A program made the position numbers and the translations under genes. From assembly GCA_041743935.1 (NCBI GenBank), contig JBGTLU010000005.1, positions 1-64,000 of the forward strand: a DNA stretch of 64,000 nt. The letters are read 5' to 3'. Source of the stretch: JBGTLU01 sp041743935 (lineage in GTDB: Bacteria; Bacteroidota; Bacteroidia; Sphingobacteriales; Sphingobacteriaceae). This document shows, one piece after another, positions 1 through 8,787 of the stretch (positions are counted from its first letter, which is position 1; each line of letters begins with the position of its first letter). Under the pieces are notes generated by a model. The model was given only the letters and a program-made list of their open reading frames with translations, searched no databases and was not told where the DNA came from.

Positions 1-366
1 GCTTAAAATTCCTTTTTCGCTTCTCCTGCCTGTGCTTTTACCAAATCCTCGGTAACTCATCATAAACACATCGTATCCATTTTCTGTAAAATCTACTGAA
101 ATTTTTCCATAGCCTTTAATGCTTCTGCGGTTCCCATGAAAATAAACAACAAGGCCCTTAGGGTTTTTAGCATGAAAATATAACGCATTAATTCTAACCC
201 CTGGTTCGATATCAAAAAATTGTTCTTCGAACGGAAAATCATAATTAAATACAAAGTCTTGTTTTAATTTTTCGGGTTGAAAAATAAATCGCTCTTGTAT
301 AAAATAAATTACCACACATACGAGTACGTAGGCGGCAATAGCAATTAGAATCCAAGTTAAATCCAT
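1..366 (-). CDS. alpha/beta-fold hydrolase, N-terminal part (runs off the window)
   Basis: Reading on the reverse strand from the ATG at 366, the frame stays open for 122 codons to the window edge, so the C-terminal half is missing. One membrane segment lies at about residues 4-20, followed by an extracytoplasmic or lumen-side domain. The motif VVYFHGNRRSIKGYG matches the oxyanion-hole strand (HGN) of serine alpha/beta hydrolases of the membrane-anchored YfhR/ABHD type, and YRGFGKSTG is the usual next strand. The nucleophile elbow is outside the window. It is divergent from the queuosine-precursor transporter. The substrate cannot be told. The fold assignment is fairly safe. Confidence 0.8.
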   Translation of the reverse strand, partial: MDLTWILIAIAAYVLVCVVIYFIQERFIFQPEKLKQDFVFNYDFPFEEQFFDIEPGVRINALYFHAKNPKGLVVYFHGNRRSIKGYGKISVDFTENGYDVFMMSYRGFGKSTGRRSEKGILS

Positions 367-437
367 AGTTATAAAAATAGTGTATATGTGTAGAAATCAA
401 AAACGAATAGAATATTTATCTTAGCTCATCTAAATTT

Positions 438-1205
438 ATGCTTAAGCAAAAGGAAACCCGATTATTTCTCATTTTAGGATGCTTTTTTGTAGCAAATGCA
501 ATCATTGCTGAATTTATTGGTGTAAAAATATTTACAGTTGAGGGCACTTTAGGCATCGCTAAATTTGATATCAGCATGTTTGGTGTACCAAATTTATCCT
601 TCAACATGTCGGCTGGGGTGTTATTATGGCCTGTTGTATTTATCATGACCGATGTTATTAATGAATACTATGGACTACGTGGAGTTAAGTTTTTATCTTA
701 TCTGGCAGTAGGATTAATTTCTTACGCTTTTGTGATGGTGTATTTAGCAATCAAGTTATCGCCTTCAGATTTTTGGATAATGAAAGATATTTCCAATGGT
801 ACATTAAACATGGACGATGCGTTTAATCAAATTTTTGGCCAAGGTTTATGGATTATTGTTGGTTCCATTACTGCATTTTTAATAGGGCAGATAGCAGATG
901 TTACTGTTTTTCATCGAATTAAAAAAATAACTGGAGAAAGAAAACTTTGGTTACGTGCCACCGGCTCTACGGTTGTATCGCAATTTATAGATAGCTTTGT
1001 GGTGATATTTATTGCTTTCTATCTAAATCCCGGGTATGACTGGACCTGGCAAATGGTAGCTGCAATTGGCTTGGTAAACTATATTTATAAGTTTATCGTT
1101 GCCGTTTCACTCACCCCAATTTTATACATCATTCATTATTTTATTGATAATTATTTAGGAAAAGAATTAGCAGCCAAAATGGTGAAAGAAGCAGCAGAGA
1201 AGTAA
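438..1205 (+). CDS. yhhQ: queuosine precursor transporter (VUT / DUF165 family)
   Basis: This 255-residue integral membrane protein has about six hydrophobic segments and the family hallmarks FVANAIIAEFIGVKIF near the N terminus and the VTDVINEYYG-type loop (here MTDVINEYYG). The family imports queuosine precursors such as preQ0/preQ1 for tRNA wobble-base modification; E. coli YhhQ is the characterised member. Length is normal. A near-consensus Bacteroidota -7 box, TATCTTAG at 417-424, lies 13 nt before the ATG and supports this start. The gene is monocistronic: the downstream gene lepA is convergent. Which precursor it takes cannot be read from the sequence. Confidence 0.88.
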   Translation: MLKQKETRLFLILGCFFVANAIIAEFIGVKIFTVEGTLGIAKFDISMFGVPNLSFNMSAGVLLWPVVFIMTDVINEYYGLRGVKFLSYLAVGLISYAFVMVYLAIKLSPSDFWIMKDISNGTLNMDDAFNQIFGQGLWIIVGSITAFLIGQIADVTVFHRIKKITGERKLWLRATGSTVVSQFIDSFVVIFIAFYLNPGYDWTWQMVAAIGLVNYIYKFIVAVSLTPILYIIHYFIDNYLGKELAAKMVKEAAEK

Positions 1206-1356
1206 TGAATTATAAATAACGAATTATAATAGATAAGGAATAAGTAGAAAAAGGAATTAGGAATAAGTTATAAGTGGTAAAAGATATTAGTATTGAGATT
1301 TGAGATATTAATTTTTTCTAAACCCTCTAAACCTTCTAAACTCATAACCGAAAACT
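1206..1356. repeat. degenerate simple-repeat spacer between convergent genes
   Basis: The spacer between yhhQ and lepA has no open frame. It is made of degenerate short units: variants of GAATAAGT / TTATAAGT around 1238-1275 and variants of CTAAACC(T/C)T around 1316-1342. Related units recur at 5776-5940 and 10345-10372. No convincing terminator hairpin is visible. Confidence 0.6.
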
Positions 1357-3141
1357 CTAATCTAACTTAAGAACAGCCATAAATGCCGATTGAGGAATTT
1401 CTACACTTCCTACTTGTCGCATTCGCTTTTTACCTTCTTTTTGTTTTTCTAATAGTTTTCGTTTGCGAGAAATATCACCACCATAACATTTAGCCGTAAC
1501 ATCTTTCCGTAGAGCTTTCACTGTTTCGCGGGCAATTACTTTTGCACCAATGGAAGCTTGTATAGCAATTTCGAACATCTGGCGTGGTAGAAGTTCTTTC
1601 AGTTTTTCGCAAATTCTTCTTCCAAAATCATAGGCATTACTTCTGTGTATTAAGGAAGATAAAGCATCAACTGGTTCTCCGTTTAAGCGGATATCTAATC
1701 GCACTAAATCCGATTCTCTATAACCAATTTGTTGATAATCAAACGAGGCATAACCACGTGATACTGTTTTTAATTTGTCATAAAAGTCGAAAACTATTTC
1801 GCCCATGGGCATTTCAAAAATTAATTCAACTCTATCTGTAGTTAAATAACTTTGATTTACGATGGTACCTCTTTTCTGAATACAAAGCGACATCACAGGT
1901 CCAACATACTCAGATTTTGTGATGATGTTTGCTTTGATGTAGGGCTCTTCAACGTATTCTAACTTACTAGGGTCGGGTAAATCAGATGGGTTATTGATAA
2001 TGATTTCATCTCCTTTTGTGGTGTATGCAAAGTAAGAAACGTTTGGAACGGTTGTGATAACCGTCATTCCAAATTCACGCTCTAAACGCTCTTGAATAAT
2101 CTCCATGTGGAGCATACCTAAAAATCCGCATCGGAAACCAAATCCAAGTGCTGCTGAAGATTCTGGCTCGAAAACTATAGAAGCATCATTTAATTGCAAT
2201 TTATGCATGGCTTCTCGCAGTTCTTCAAAATCTTCGGTATCCACCGGGTAAATACCTGCAAAAACCATTGGCTTTACATCTTCAAATCCTTTAATTCCTT
2301 CGCCCGTACGGGCAACGGTAGTAATGGTATCTCCAACTTTTACTTCTCTAGCTTCTTTTATTCCAGAAATGATGTAACCAACATCACCTGTTTTAACTAC
2401 ATCACGTGATTCTTTTTCTAGCTTTAAAATACCAATTTCATCGGCATTGTATTCCATGCCTGTATTCACAAATTTTACTTTATCGTTTTTACGAATTTCG
2501 CCATTTACTACTTTAAAATACGCTATAATTCCTCTAAACGAGTTAAAAACAGAATCAAATATTAAAGCTTGTAGTGGGGCAGAGGCATCGCCTTTTGGGG
2601 CTGGAATTCTATGGATAATAGCAGATAAAATTTCTTCAATACCTAAACCAGTTTTACCGCTTGCCGCTATTATCTCTTCTCGTTTGCATCCCAATAAATC
2701 CACAATTTGGTCTTTTACCTCTTCTGGCATAGCTCCGGGCAAGTCCATTTTATTGAGTACCGGAATAATTTCTAAATCATTCTCTAGGGCCAAGTATAAA
2801 TTAGAGATAGTTTGTGCCTGTATTCCTTGTGCAGCATCCACAATTAGCAAAGCACCTTCGCAGGCAGCTATGGAACGTGAAACCTCATAAGAGAAATCCA
2901 CGTGTCCAGGAGTATCAATTAGGTTTAAGGTGTATTTTTCGCCTTCAAATTCATAATTCATTTGAATAGCATGACTTTTTATGGTAATACCACGTTCGCG
3001 CTCTAAGTCCATATCGTCCAACAATTGGGCTTGCGCTTGGCGGGGAGTAATGGTTTTAGTGAATTCTAATAATCGATCGGCTAAAGTACTCTTTCCGTGA
3101 TCTATGTGAGCTATGATGCAAAAGTTTCGTATATTTTTCAT
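1357..3141 (-). CDS. lepA: elongation factor 4 (back-translocating GTPase LepA)
   Basis: The 594-residue protein is full length for LepA/EF4. The G domain is at the N terminus: the P-loop is AHIDHGKST at residues 11-19, followed by the switch segment RERGITIKSHAI, then DTPGHVDF and NKMD. Next come EF-G-like domains II, III and V and the LepA-specific C-terminal domain ending near GSVEIPQSAFMAVL. LepA is a ribosome-associated translational GTPase involved in initiation/biogenesis and stalled-ribosome remodelling. A -7-like box TATCTTCG (reverse strand, 3157-3150) sits just upstream of the ATG. The gene stands alone. Confidence 0.97.
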   Translation of the reverse strand: MKNIRNFCIIAHIDHGKSTLADRLLEFTKTITPRQAQAQLLDDMDLERERGITIKSHAIQMNYEFEGEKYTLNLIDTPGHVDFSYEVSRSIAACEGALLIVDAAQGIQAQTISNLYLALENDLEIIPVLNKMDLPGAMPEEVKDQIVDLLGCKREEIIAASGKTGLGIEEILSAIIHRIPAPKGDASAPLQALIFDSVFNSFRGIIAYFKVVNGEIRKNDKVKFVNTGMEYNADEIGILKLEKESRDVVKTGDVGYIISGIKEAREVKVGDTITTVARTGEGIKGFEDVKPMVFAGIYPVDTEDFEELREAMHKLQLNDASIVFEPESSAALGFGFRCGFLGMLHMEIIQERLEREFGMTVITTVPNVSYFAYTTKGDEIIINNPSDLPDPSKLEYVEEPYIKANIITKSEYVGPVMSLCIQKRGTIVNQSYLTTDRVELIFEMPMGEIVFDFYDKLKTVSRGYASFDYQQIGYRESDLVRLDIRLNGEPVDALSSLIHRSNAYDFGRRICEKLKELLPRQMFEIAIQASIGAKVIARETVKALRKDVTAKCYGGDISRKRKLLEKQKEGKKRMRQVGSVEIPQSAFMAVLKLD

Positions 3142-3205
3142 TCAGGCTGCGAAGATACATAGAAAGGGGCAGATTTTTTAAAGCACATACAAAAACCTCA
3201 GTGTG

Positions 3206-3874
3206 TTATTTGTACCAAACACAAACTTCTTCAAATGGTTTTCGTGCGATGTTTGGAACTTCTGCATTTACTGCCGGATAGCCAACCGGAAGTAATAAAA
3301 AGGCACGTTCATTTTCTGGTCTATGCAAAATTTTAGACAAAAACTGCATGGGGCTGGGTGTATGTGTAAGAGTGATTAAACCGGCATGATGAATAGCGGC
3401 AATCATTAACCCACAAGCAATACCTACCGATTCTTGTACGTAATAATTTGATTTTTTTTCGCTATTATTTGTAAGCTCGTAAATTCGCTTAAAAACCACA
3501 ATCAGAAAAGGTGCAGTTTCTAGAAAGGGTTTATGCCAATCGGTTCCTAAAACGGCTAAATCGTTAATCCATTCTTCGCTCATTCTACCATGATAGCTTT
3601 CGTATTCTTCTTTCTCGGCAGCAATTCTGATTTCTTTTTTTAGTTGCGGATTACTTACCACACAAAAAGTCCAGGGTTGTTTATTGGCTCCGGAAGGAGA
3701 GGTGACAGCAGCTCTAATGATGTTTTCTAGGATTTCTTCAGGCACTGTTTCATCCGAAAAATCTCGTACCGATCTTCGAGTAGCTAACCATTGCCTAAAT
3801 GAAAAACTTCTGTATAACATCTCCTCGATACTATATTTTACAGGCTCATATCGTATATATGTGCTCTTAGTCAT
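3206..3874 (-). CDS. nitroreductase-fold flavoprotein, iodotyrosine deiodinase (IYD) subfamily
   Basis: The 222-residue protein has the FMN-binding nitroreductase fold, with RRSVRDFS at 33-40, SPSGANKQPW at 59-68 and the C-terminal LLLPVGYP at 193-200. Over its whole length it resembles animal iodotyrosine deiodinase more than ordinary nitroreductases. The IYD substrate-lid residues Glu, Tyr and Lys (human E157, Y161, K182) are present with identical spacing as E90, Y94 and K115. Such enzymes reductively dehalogenate halotyrosines using FMN; bacterial homologues with this activity are known. The start overlaps the 3' end of the NtrC-type regulator gene by 8 nt, suggesting translational coupling. 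The physiological substrate here is unknown. An ordinary nitroreductase is the alternative. Confidence 0.85.
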   Translation of the reverse strand: MTKSTYIRYEPVKYSIEEMLYRSFSFRQWLATRRSVRDFSDETVPEEILENIIRAAVTSPSGANKQPWTFCVVSNPQLKKEIRIAAEKEEYESYHGRMSEEWINDLAVLGTDWHKPFLETAPFLIVVFKRIYELTNNSEKKSNYYVQESVGIACGLMIAAIHHAGLITLTHTPSPMQFLSKILHRPENERAFLLLPVGYPAVNAEVPNIARKPFEEVCVWYK

Positions 3875-5234
3875 CTCTGCTTAAACCAAACTTTTCAATT
3901 TTGCTGTATAAATGGCTTCGTTGAATATCAATCTCTTCGGCTGTTTTAGATACGTTCCAAGCATTTTTAGTTAGTTTATGGTAGATGAATTCCTTCTCCA
4001 TCTGATCCTTATATTCCTGAAAAGTTTCAAACTTATCAAAATCAAAACCTTTTTGTTTTTTGCCAGATATCTGATAGCTAGGATTAGCAAAAGCATTTAC
4101 CTCAACATCGGTAATTCCTTTATCACTTAAAATGATTAATCGTTCTATCATGTTGTGTAATTCACGAATATTACCTGTCCATTCTAAATTTTCAAGTGCT
4201 TTCATACCAGCAGCAGAGATTTGTTTTTCAGGTATGCCGTATTCAGTACAAATTTCCTTCAAGAAACTTTTTGCAATAATAGCAATATCGTCTTTGCGCT
4301 CTTTCAATGGTGGAACATAGACGTTTATCACACTTAATCGGTGGTATAAATCCATGCGGAAATTACCTTTATCAATTTCTTCCACTAAGTTTTTATTGGT
4401 TGCTGCAAACACTCTTACGTTCACTTCAATTTCTTTTTCGCCACCAACGCGGGTAATTTTATTTTCCTGAAGTGCGCGAAGTACTTTAGATTGTGCAGAA
4501 AGGCTCATATCGCCAATTTCATCCAAAAATAAAGTGCCACCATCTGCTTGCTCAAATTTACCAATGCGTTGTTTTATGGCTGAAGTAAAAGAGCCTTTTT
4601 CGTGACCAAATAATTCACTTTCTATTAATTCGGATGGGATGGCTGCGCAGTTTACTTCAATTAAGGCAGAGTCTGAGCGATTACTTTTTTCGTGTAACCA
4701 ACGTGCAACCAATTCTTTACCGCTACCGTTGGGTCCCGTAATTAATACACGAGCATCAGTAGGAGCAACACGCTCTATGGTTTCTTTAATCTTAGAAATT
4801 GCCTCTGAATTACCTAAAATTTCTCTGGTTTTGGTTACTTTTTTCTTTAATACTTTGGTTTCTGTTACTAATTGTGAACGGTCTAAAGCATTACGAACGG
4901 TGATTAACAATCGGTTTAAATCCGGTGGTTTGGATATAAAGTCGAAAGCGCCTTTTTTACTAGCTTCTACTGCTGTTTCTATAGTTCCGTGGCCAGAAAT
5001 CATGATAAATGGCAAATCCGGATGGTTTTGTTGTGCTCTTTCCAGAACCTCCATGCCATCCATTTTATTCATTTTTATATCGCAAAGAACTAAATCGTAA
5101 CTATTTTTGGCGATCATGTCTAAGCCTAATGAGCCATTGTCGGCTTCATCTACTTTAAAAGATTCGTATTCTAAGATTTCTTTTAGCGTGTTGCGTATGG
5201 CACGCTCATCATCAATTACCAGTATTTTAGTCAT
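3867..5234 (-). CDS. sigma-54-dependent response regulator, NtrC type (REC-AAA+-Fis HTH)
   Basis: The receiver domain covers about residues 1-118, with acidic pocket D8/D9, phospho-acceptor D52 and K102. A central AAA+ ATPase has Walker A GPNGSGKE at 167-174 and Walker B TLFLDEIGD at 234-242, and a Fis-type helix-turn-helix lies at the C terminus (NAWNVSKTAEEID...). The sigma-54-contacting loop reads GSFTSA (214-219) instead of the canonical GAFTGA. I chose the ATG at 5234 (MTKILVIDDE) over the ATG at 5246 because it aligns with family N termini and has GAAAGAAATT before it. No histidine kinase is in the window, so it is orphan here. It overlaps the IYD-like gene by 8 nt. Targets are unknown. 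Confidence 0.92.
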   Translation of the reverse strand: MTKILVIDDERAIRNTLKEILEYESFKVDEADNGSLGLDMIAKNSYDLVLCDIKMNKMDGMEVLERAQQNHPDLPFIMISGHGTIETAVEASKKGAFDFISKPPDLNRLLITVRNALDRSQLVTETKVLKKKVTKTREILGNSEAISKIKETIERVAPTDARVLITGPNGSGKELVARWLHEKSNRSDSALIEVNCAAIPSELIESELFGHEKGSFTSAIKQRIGKFEQADGGTLFLDEIGDMSLSAQSKVLRALQENKITRVGGEKEIEVNVRVFAATNKNLVEEIDKGNFRMDLYHRLSVINVYVPPLKERKDDIAIIAKSFLKEICTEYGIPEKQISAAGMKALENLEWTGNIRELHNMIERLIILSDKGITDVEVNAFANPSYQISGKKQKGFDFDKFETFQEYKDQMEKEFIYHKLTKNAWNVSKTAEEIDIQRSHLYSKIEKFGLSRDD

Positions 5235-5297
5235 AATTTCTTTCAAATGTGTGCTAATATCTGCATTTTATCTCAAACGTGCAGTATTTCAAAATGG

Positions 5298-5332
5298 AAA
5301 ATCCCGCCGGAATTTTCATCACGACGGGATTT
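5298..5332 (-). terminator. rho-independent terminator of rnpB
   Basis: Arms AAATCCCG (5299-5306) and CGGGATTT (5325-5332) pair perfectly, with extra CG pairs towards the loop. On the reverse strand the hairpin follows the 3' end of RNase P RNA by 7 nt and is followed by a short T-rich stretch. Confidence 0.75.
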
Positions 5333-5339
5333 ATATGTT

Positions 5340-5737
5340 ACAAACCTGTAAGCCGGGTTCTGTTTGCTGTTTTGCAACAACACATCTATCATTTATCTAG
5401 GCTGTACGTTGCCGCACAGCTCCATCAACCTACCCATCCCAAAGTTATTACATGCGAGCAGCATGCTCTGTTGCCAGATTTGGGACCTATTTGGTCTTTC
5501 AACACCCGAGGTTTACCTACATCCGATATCGCTACCGGAAGTCGTGGTCTCTTACACCGCGTTTTCACTATCACCTCTACAAACACAAGTTTCGTAGGGG
5601 CTACCTATTTTCTGTGGCACTTTCTGTCTTTCTTCTCCATAAAGGAAATGAAATCCTTCCCGTTAGGAAGCGAGTTGCTCTGCGTTGCCCGGACTTTCCT
5701 CTGTCTTAATTTCTAAAACAGCGATAGATCGGTTTGT
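5340..5737 (-). ncRNA. rnpB: RNase P RNA (M1 RNA)
   Basis: On the reverse strand the 5' part carries the universal GAGGAAAGTCCGGGC segment (about 5704-5690) followed by GCAACGCAGAGCAACTCGC. The 3' end carries CAGAACCCGGCTTACAG. The ends ACAAACC (5737-5731) and GGTTTGT (5346-5340) pair as helix P1, which sets both borders. The length of about 398 nt fits a type A bacterial RNase P RNA. It is the catalytic RNA that removes tRNA 5' leaders. Several open frames on the forward strand across this stretch are shadows of the RNA gene. It has its own -7 box (5749-5742) and terminator (5332-5298). Confidence 0.97.
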
Positions 5738-5741
5738 GGGG

Positions 5742-5749
5742 CAAAGATA
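5742..5749 (-). promoter_or_regulatory. -7 promoter element of rnpB
   Basis: TATCTTTG on the reverse strand matches the Bacteroidota -7 consensus TAnnTTTG. It is separated by 4 nt (CCCC) from the first base of helix P1, so transcription probably starts at the mature 5' end. No good -33 TTTG is visible. Confidence 0.7.
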
Positions 5750-5775
5750 GGGAATAATTATTAGTGACTAGTGAT

Positions 5776-5940
5776 TGGTGGTTAGATAATAGATGTTAGA
5801 TATTAGATTTGAATTATGAATAGGATATATTAAACCACAAGCCCTACGCGACTAAACTTTCTAAACCTTCAAAACAGTTCAACAATTCAACAGTTTAACA
5901 GTTTAACAATTCAACGATTAAACTAGCGAGGCATCGCTAT
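5776..5940. repeat. degenerate short tandem repeats in spacer
   Basis: The spacer holds degenerate units of GTTAGATAATA / TTAGATATTAG at about 5782-5810, then CTAAAC(T/C)TT units, then six consecutive 8-mers of the form (A/G)(A/G)TTYAAC at 5876-5923 (the last is GATTAAAC). There is no coding frame. Related units occur at 1206-1356, so this is a dispersed intergenic repeat family. Confidence 0.65.
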
Positions 5941-5993
5941 AAACTATACTTTCATTACTTCAAGAGCACCACTACTAAACCTTCTGCTTTCCT

Positions 5994-7403
5994 TTATGCA
6001 GAAATTACCGCTTTTACAGCATCTAAAATGGCAAATGCTCGTTCGGATGTAGCTGCTTCGGCATAAACTCTTAAAACCGGTTCGGTACCAGATGGACGAA
6101 TCATTACCCATTCGCCATCGGTAAAGTGAAATTTGTATCCATCTAAATCCTCGGTTTTAGTAACAGTATTAGCGCCAAATTTGCTATAAGTTCCGTTTTT
6201 GCAATTCTCTATGATGCTTAATTTTTTAGCTTCTTCTACTTTTAAATCATAACGTTCAACGGCAAATGAGCCAACCAACTCATACACTTCTGCAATTAAA
6301 TCATCTAAAGATTTTCCGGTTTTTGCCATAAATTCCCAAATGGTTAAACCTATCCATATGCCATCGCGCTCGGGGATGTGGCCTGTTATGGCAATACCGC
6401 CAGATTCTTCGCCACCGGTAAGGAATTTATCCTCCCTGATCATCATTAAATCACAAATGTATTTAAAACCAATTTTGGTTATGGTATGCGGAATTTCAAG
6501 TTTTTTGCACAAATCTGCGATCTTTTGAGTACATGAGAAGGTAGTAATAACACTACCTTTTTCGTCTTTGTAGTTTACTAAATAGTGTATCAAAAGAAGT
6601 ATAATGTGATGAGAATCAATGAACTTACCAGCTTTATTGTATAAACCAATTCTATCTGCATCGCCATCGGTGGCTAAGGCACAATCTATGTCTTCACTTT
6701 CTTTCATAACATCACACAACTCGGTTAAATTGGCGTGAATAGGTTCTGGTGCTTGCCCATCAAATCCCGGATTGTGTTCGCAATGTAAAAAGGTGATGTC
6801 AGGAAAAAGTCTTCGCATGATGTTTTGCCCAGAGCCGTACATGGCATCGTAAGCAAAATTTAAACTCGACTCTCGGATGGCATCTAAATCAAAAGACTTC
6901 TCTACTTGTAAAAGATATAATTTCTCTAAATCTACATAATCAATCAATCCTTGCTCTTGATAGGCACATATATCAGCTAAAGTTAATTGGATGCTATCTG
7001 GTATCAATTGTTCTACTTCTTCGATGGAAGCAGGTGTTGCAGGGCCACCATAAGAAGCTTTTATTTTATACCCATTGTAAGTAGGTGGGTTGTGGCTCGC
7101 CGTAATAATTACTCCTGCATCTGCTTTATAATGTACTGTACCAAGCGATATCATGGGGGTAGAGACAAATACATTTTCAGATAAATAAACTTTTACCCCT
7201 TGTGAGGCGAATACTCTGGCAACGGTATCGGAAAACATTGGGCCTCCAAATCGGCAATCGTGCCCAAGAACAACCGTTGGATTTTCTTTCGTCTTCTTTA
7301 GCCATAATGCTGTAGCATAGGCCACTCGTTCCACATTTTCAACAGTGTACTCTTTTGCAATGATTGCTCTCCAACCATCCGTGCCAAATTTTATTTTAGT
7401 CAT
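5994..7403 (-). CDS. phosphoglucomutase/phosphomannomutase family protein
   Basis: The 469-residue alpha-D-phosphohexomutase shows all four signature segments. These are the phosphoserine loop TASHNPP at 101-107 (S103), the metal-binding loop DGDADR at 246-251, the sugar-binding loop GGEESGG at 330-336, and the phosphate-binding loop RPSGTEP at 436-442. These enzymes interconvert hexose 1- and 6-phosphates through a bisphosphate intermediate, feeding cell-wall and exopolysaccharide precursors. The near-canonical N terminus KFGTDGWRAII supports the ATG. Substrate preference (glucose, mannose or glucosamine) cannot be decided by eye. It is divergent from lysC, with a 69-nt spacer. Confidence 0.93.
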   Translation of the reverse strand: MTKIKFGTDGWRAIIAKEYTVENVERVAYATALWLKKTKENPTVVLGHDCRFGGPMFSDTVARVFASQGVKVYLSENVFVSTPMISLGTVHYKADAGVIITASHNPPTYNGYKIKASYGGPATPASIEEVEQLIPDSIQLTLADICAYQEQGLIDYVDLEKLYLLQVEKSFDLDAIRESSLNFAYDAMYGSGQNIMRRLFPDITFLHCEHNPGFDGQAPEPIHANLTELCDVMKESEDIDCALATDGDADRIGLYNKAGKFIDSHHIILLLIHYLVNYKDEKGSVITTFSCTQKIADLCKKLEIPHTITKIGFKYICDLMMIREDKFLTGGEESGGIAITGHIPERDGIWIGLTIWEFMAKTGKSLDDLIAEVYELVGSFAVERYDLKVEEAKKLSIIENCKNGTYSKFGANTVTKTEDLDGYKFHFTDGEWVMIRPSGTEPVLRVYAEAATSERAFAILDAVKAVISA

Positions 7404-7472
7404 AGGGGATATATTTTATAGCCGTGAAAATAACAAAAATGCCTATTTTCGCGACTCTTTATTCTTAAATAA

Positions 7473-8786
7473 ATGAAAGTATTAAAATTTGGTGGTACAT
7501 CTGTTGGTAGTCCGGAGCGAATTAAGAGTTTGCTAGGTATCATTGATATTAATCAAAAGCAAGTGATTGTGTTATCTGCTGTGTCGGGTACAACAAATGC
7601 ATTAGTTGCCATTTCTAATGCTTTTTTGGTGGAAGACAAAGCCAAGGGTGTACAATTAATTGCAGAGTTAAAACAATTCTATATTGCTTTTATAGAAGAA
7701 TTATTTACCACATCTAAAGGTTTAGCCAATGCAAAGCAACTAATTGACTATCATTTTGATTTAATTGAAAATTACTCCCATGATATCTTTACTCCAACCG
7801 AAGAAAAAATACTTTTGGCACAAGGAGAATTAATTTCAACTCATCTGTTTCATTACTACCTTCAAGAAATAAATATTGCTTCTGTCTTATTGCCGGCATT
7901 AGATTTTATGAAGATAGATGAAGATAACGAACCGATAATTGATTTTATCAATAAGAACTTAACTCCATTATTAGAATTAAATAATACAACAAATATCTTT
8001 ATCACACAGGGATTTATATGTCGTAATGCATTTGGCGAGATTGATAATTTACGTAGAGGAGGCTCTGACTATACAGCTTCCTTAATTGGGGCAGGGATTA
8101 AAGCAGAAGAAGTTCAAATCTGGACAGATATTGACGGAATGCACAACAACGATCCTAGAATAGTATCTAATACAAAGCCTATTGCTAATCTATCTTTTGA
8201 TGAAGCAGCAGAGTTAGCTTATTTTGGAGCTAAAATTCTGCATCCACAATCTGTTTTTCCTGCTCAACGGTATAGAATTCCGGTTCGCTTATTAAATACT
8301 ATGCAGCCAAATGCCGCAGGAACTTTAATATCTGATACTTCTGAAAAAGGAAAAATTAAATCCATTGCTGCAAAGGATGGTATAACGGCAATTAAAATAC
8401 AATCTAGCCGTATGTTATTGGCTTATGGCTTTTTACGAAGAGTATTTGAAGTTTTTGAACGATATAAAACACCGATTGATATGATTACTACTTCGGAAGT
8501 TGCTGTTTCGGTAACCATCGATCAAACTAAATATCTACCAGAAATTATCGAAGAATTAAATGGATTTGGTAAAGTAGAAGTGGATGAAAACCAAACCATT
8601 GTATGTGTAGTTGGTGATTTTAGTGCAAATACACATGGTTATGCTTCAAGAATTTTTGAAGCTTTAAAACATTTGCCTATCCGTATGATTTCTTATGGTG
8701 GCAGTAATTTTAACGTTTCTCTTTTAGTACATACCAAAGATAAGGTAGAAGCTTTACGTAGTTTACACAGCCGAATATTTGAATAA
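7473..8786 (+). CDS. lysC: aspartate kinase
   Basis: The 437-residue protein has the amino-acid-kinase fold at residues 1 to about 285, starting with the invariant KFGGTSVGS and including GGSDYTAS and the DIDGM(H)NNDPR segment. Two ACT regulatory repeats follow in the C-terminal third. It phosphorylates aspartate, the first step to lysine, threonine, methionine and diaminopimelate. It is a monofunctional enzyme, without a fused homoserine dehydrogenase. The next gene, lysA, starts 1 nt after the stop, so the pair likely forms an operon giving the first and last steps of the lysine branch. The ACT repeats imply end-product feedback. A -7-like box TATTTTCG is at 7444-7451. Confidence 0.95.
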   Translation: MKVLKFGGTSVGSPERIKSLLGIIDINQKQVIVLSAVSGTTNALVAISNAFLVEDKAKGVQLIAELKQFYIAFIEELFTTSKGLANAKQLIDYHFDLIENYSHDIFTPTEEKILLAQGELISTHLFHYYLQEINIASVLLPALDFMKIDEDNEPIIDFINKNLTPLLELNNTTNIFITQGFICRNAFGEIDNLRRGGSDYTASLIGAGIKAEEVQIWTDIDGMHNNDPRIVSNTKPIANLSFDEAAELAYFGAKILHPQSVFPAQRYRIPVRLLNTMQPNAAGTLISDTSEKGKIKSIAAKDGITAIKIQSSRMLLAYGFLRRVFEVFERYKTPIDMITTSEVAVSVTIDQTKYLPEIIEELNGFGKVEVDENQTIVCVVGDFSANTHGYASRIFEALKHLPIRMISYGGSNFNVSLLVHTKDKVEALRSLHSRIFE

Positions 8787-8787
8787 T

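Noticed and set aside
5279..5716. Several overlapping forward-strand open frames
   Set aside because: They fall entirely inside the RNase P RNA gene on the other strand and show no protein-like pattern.
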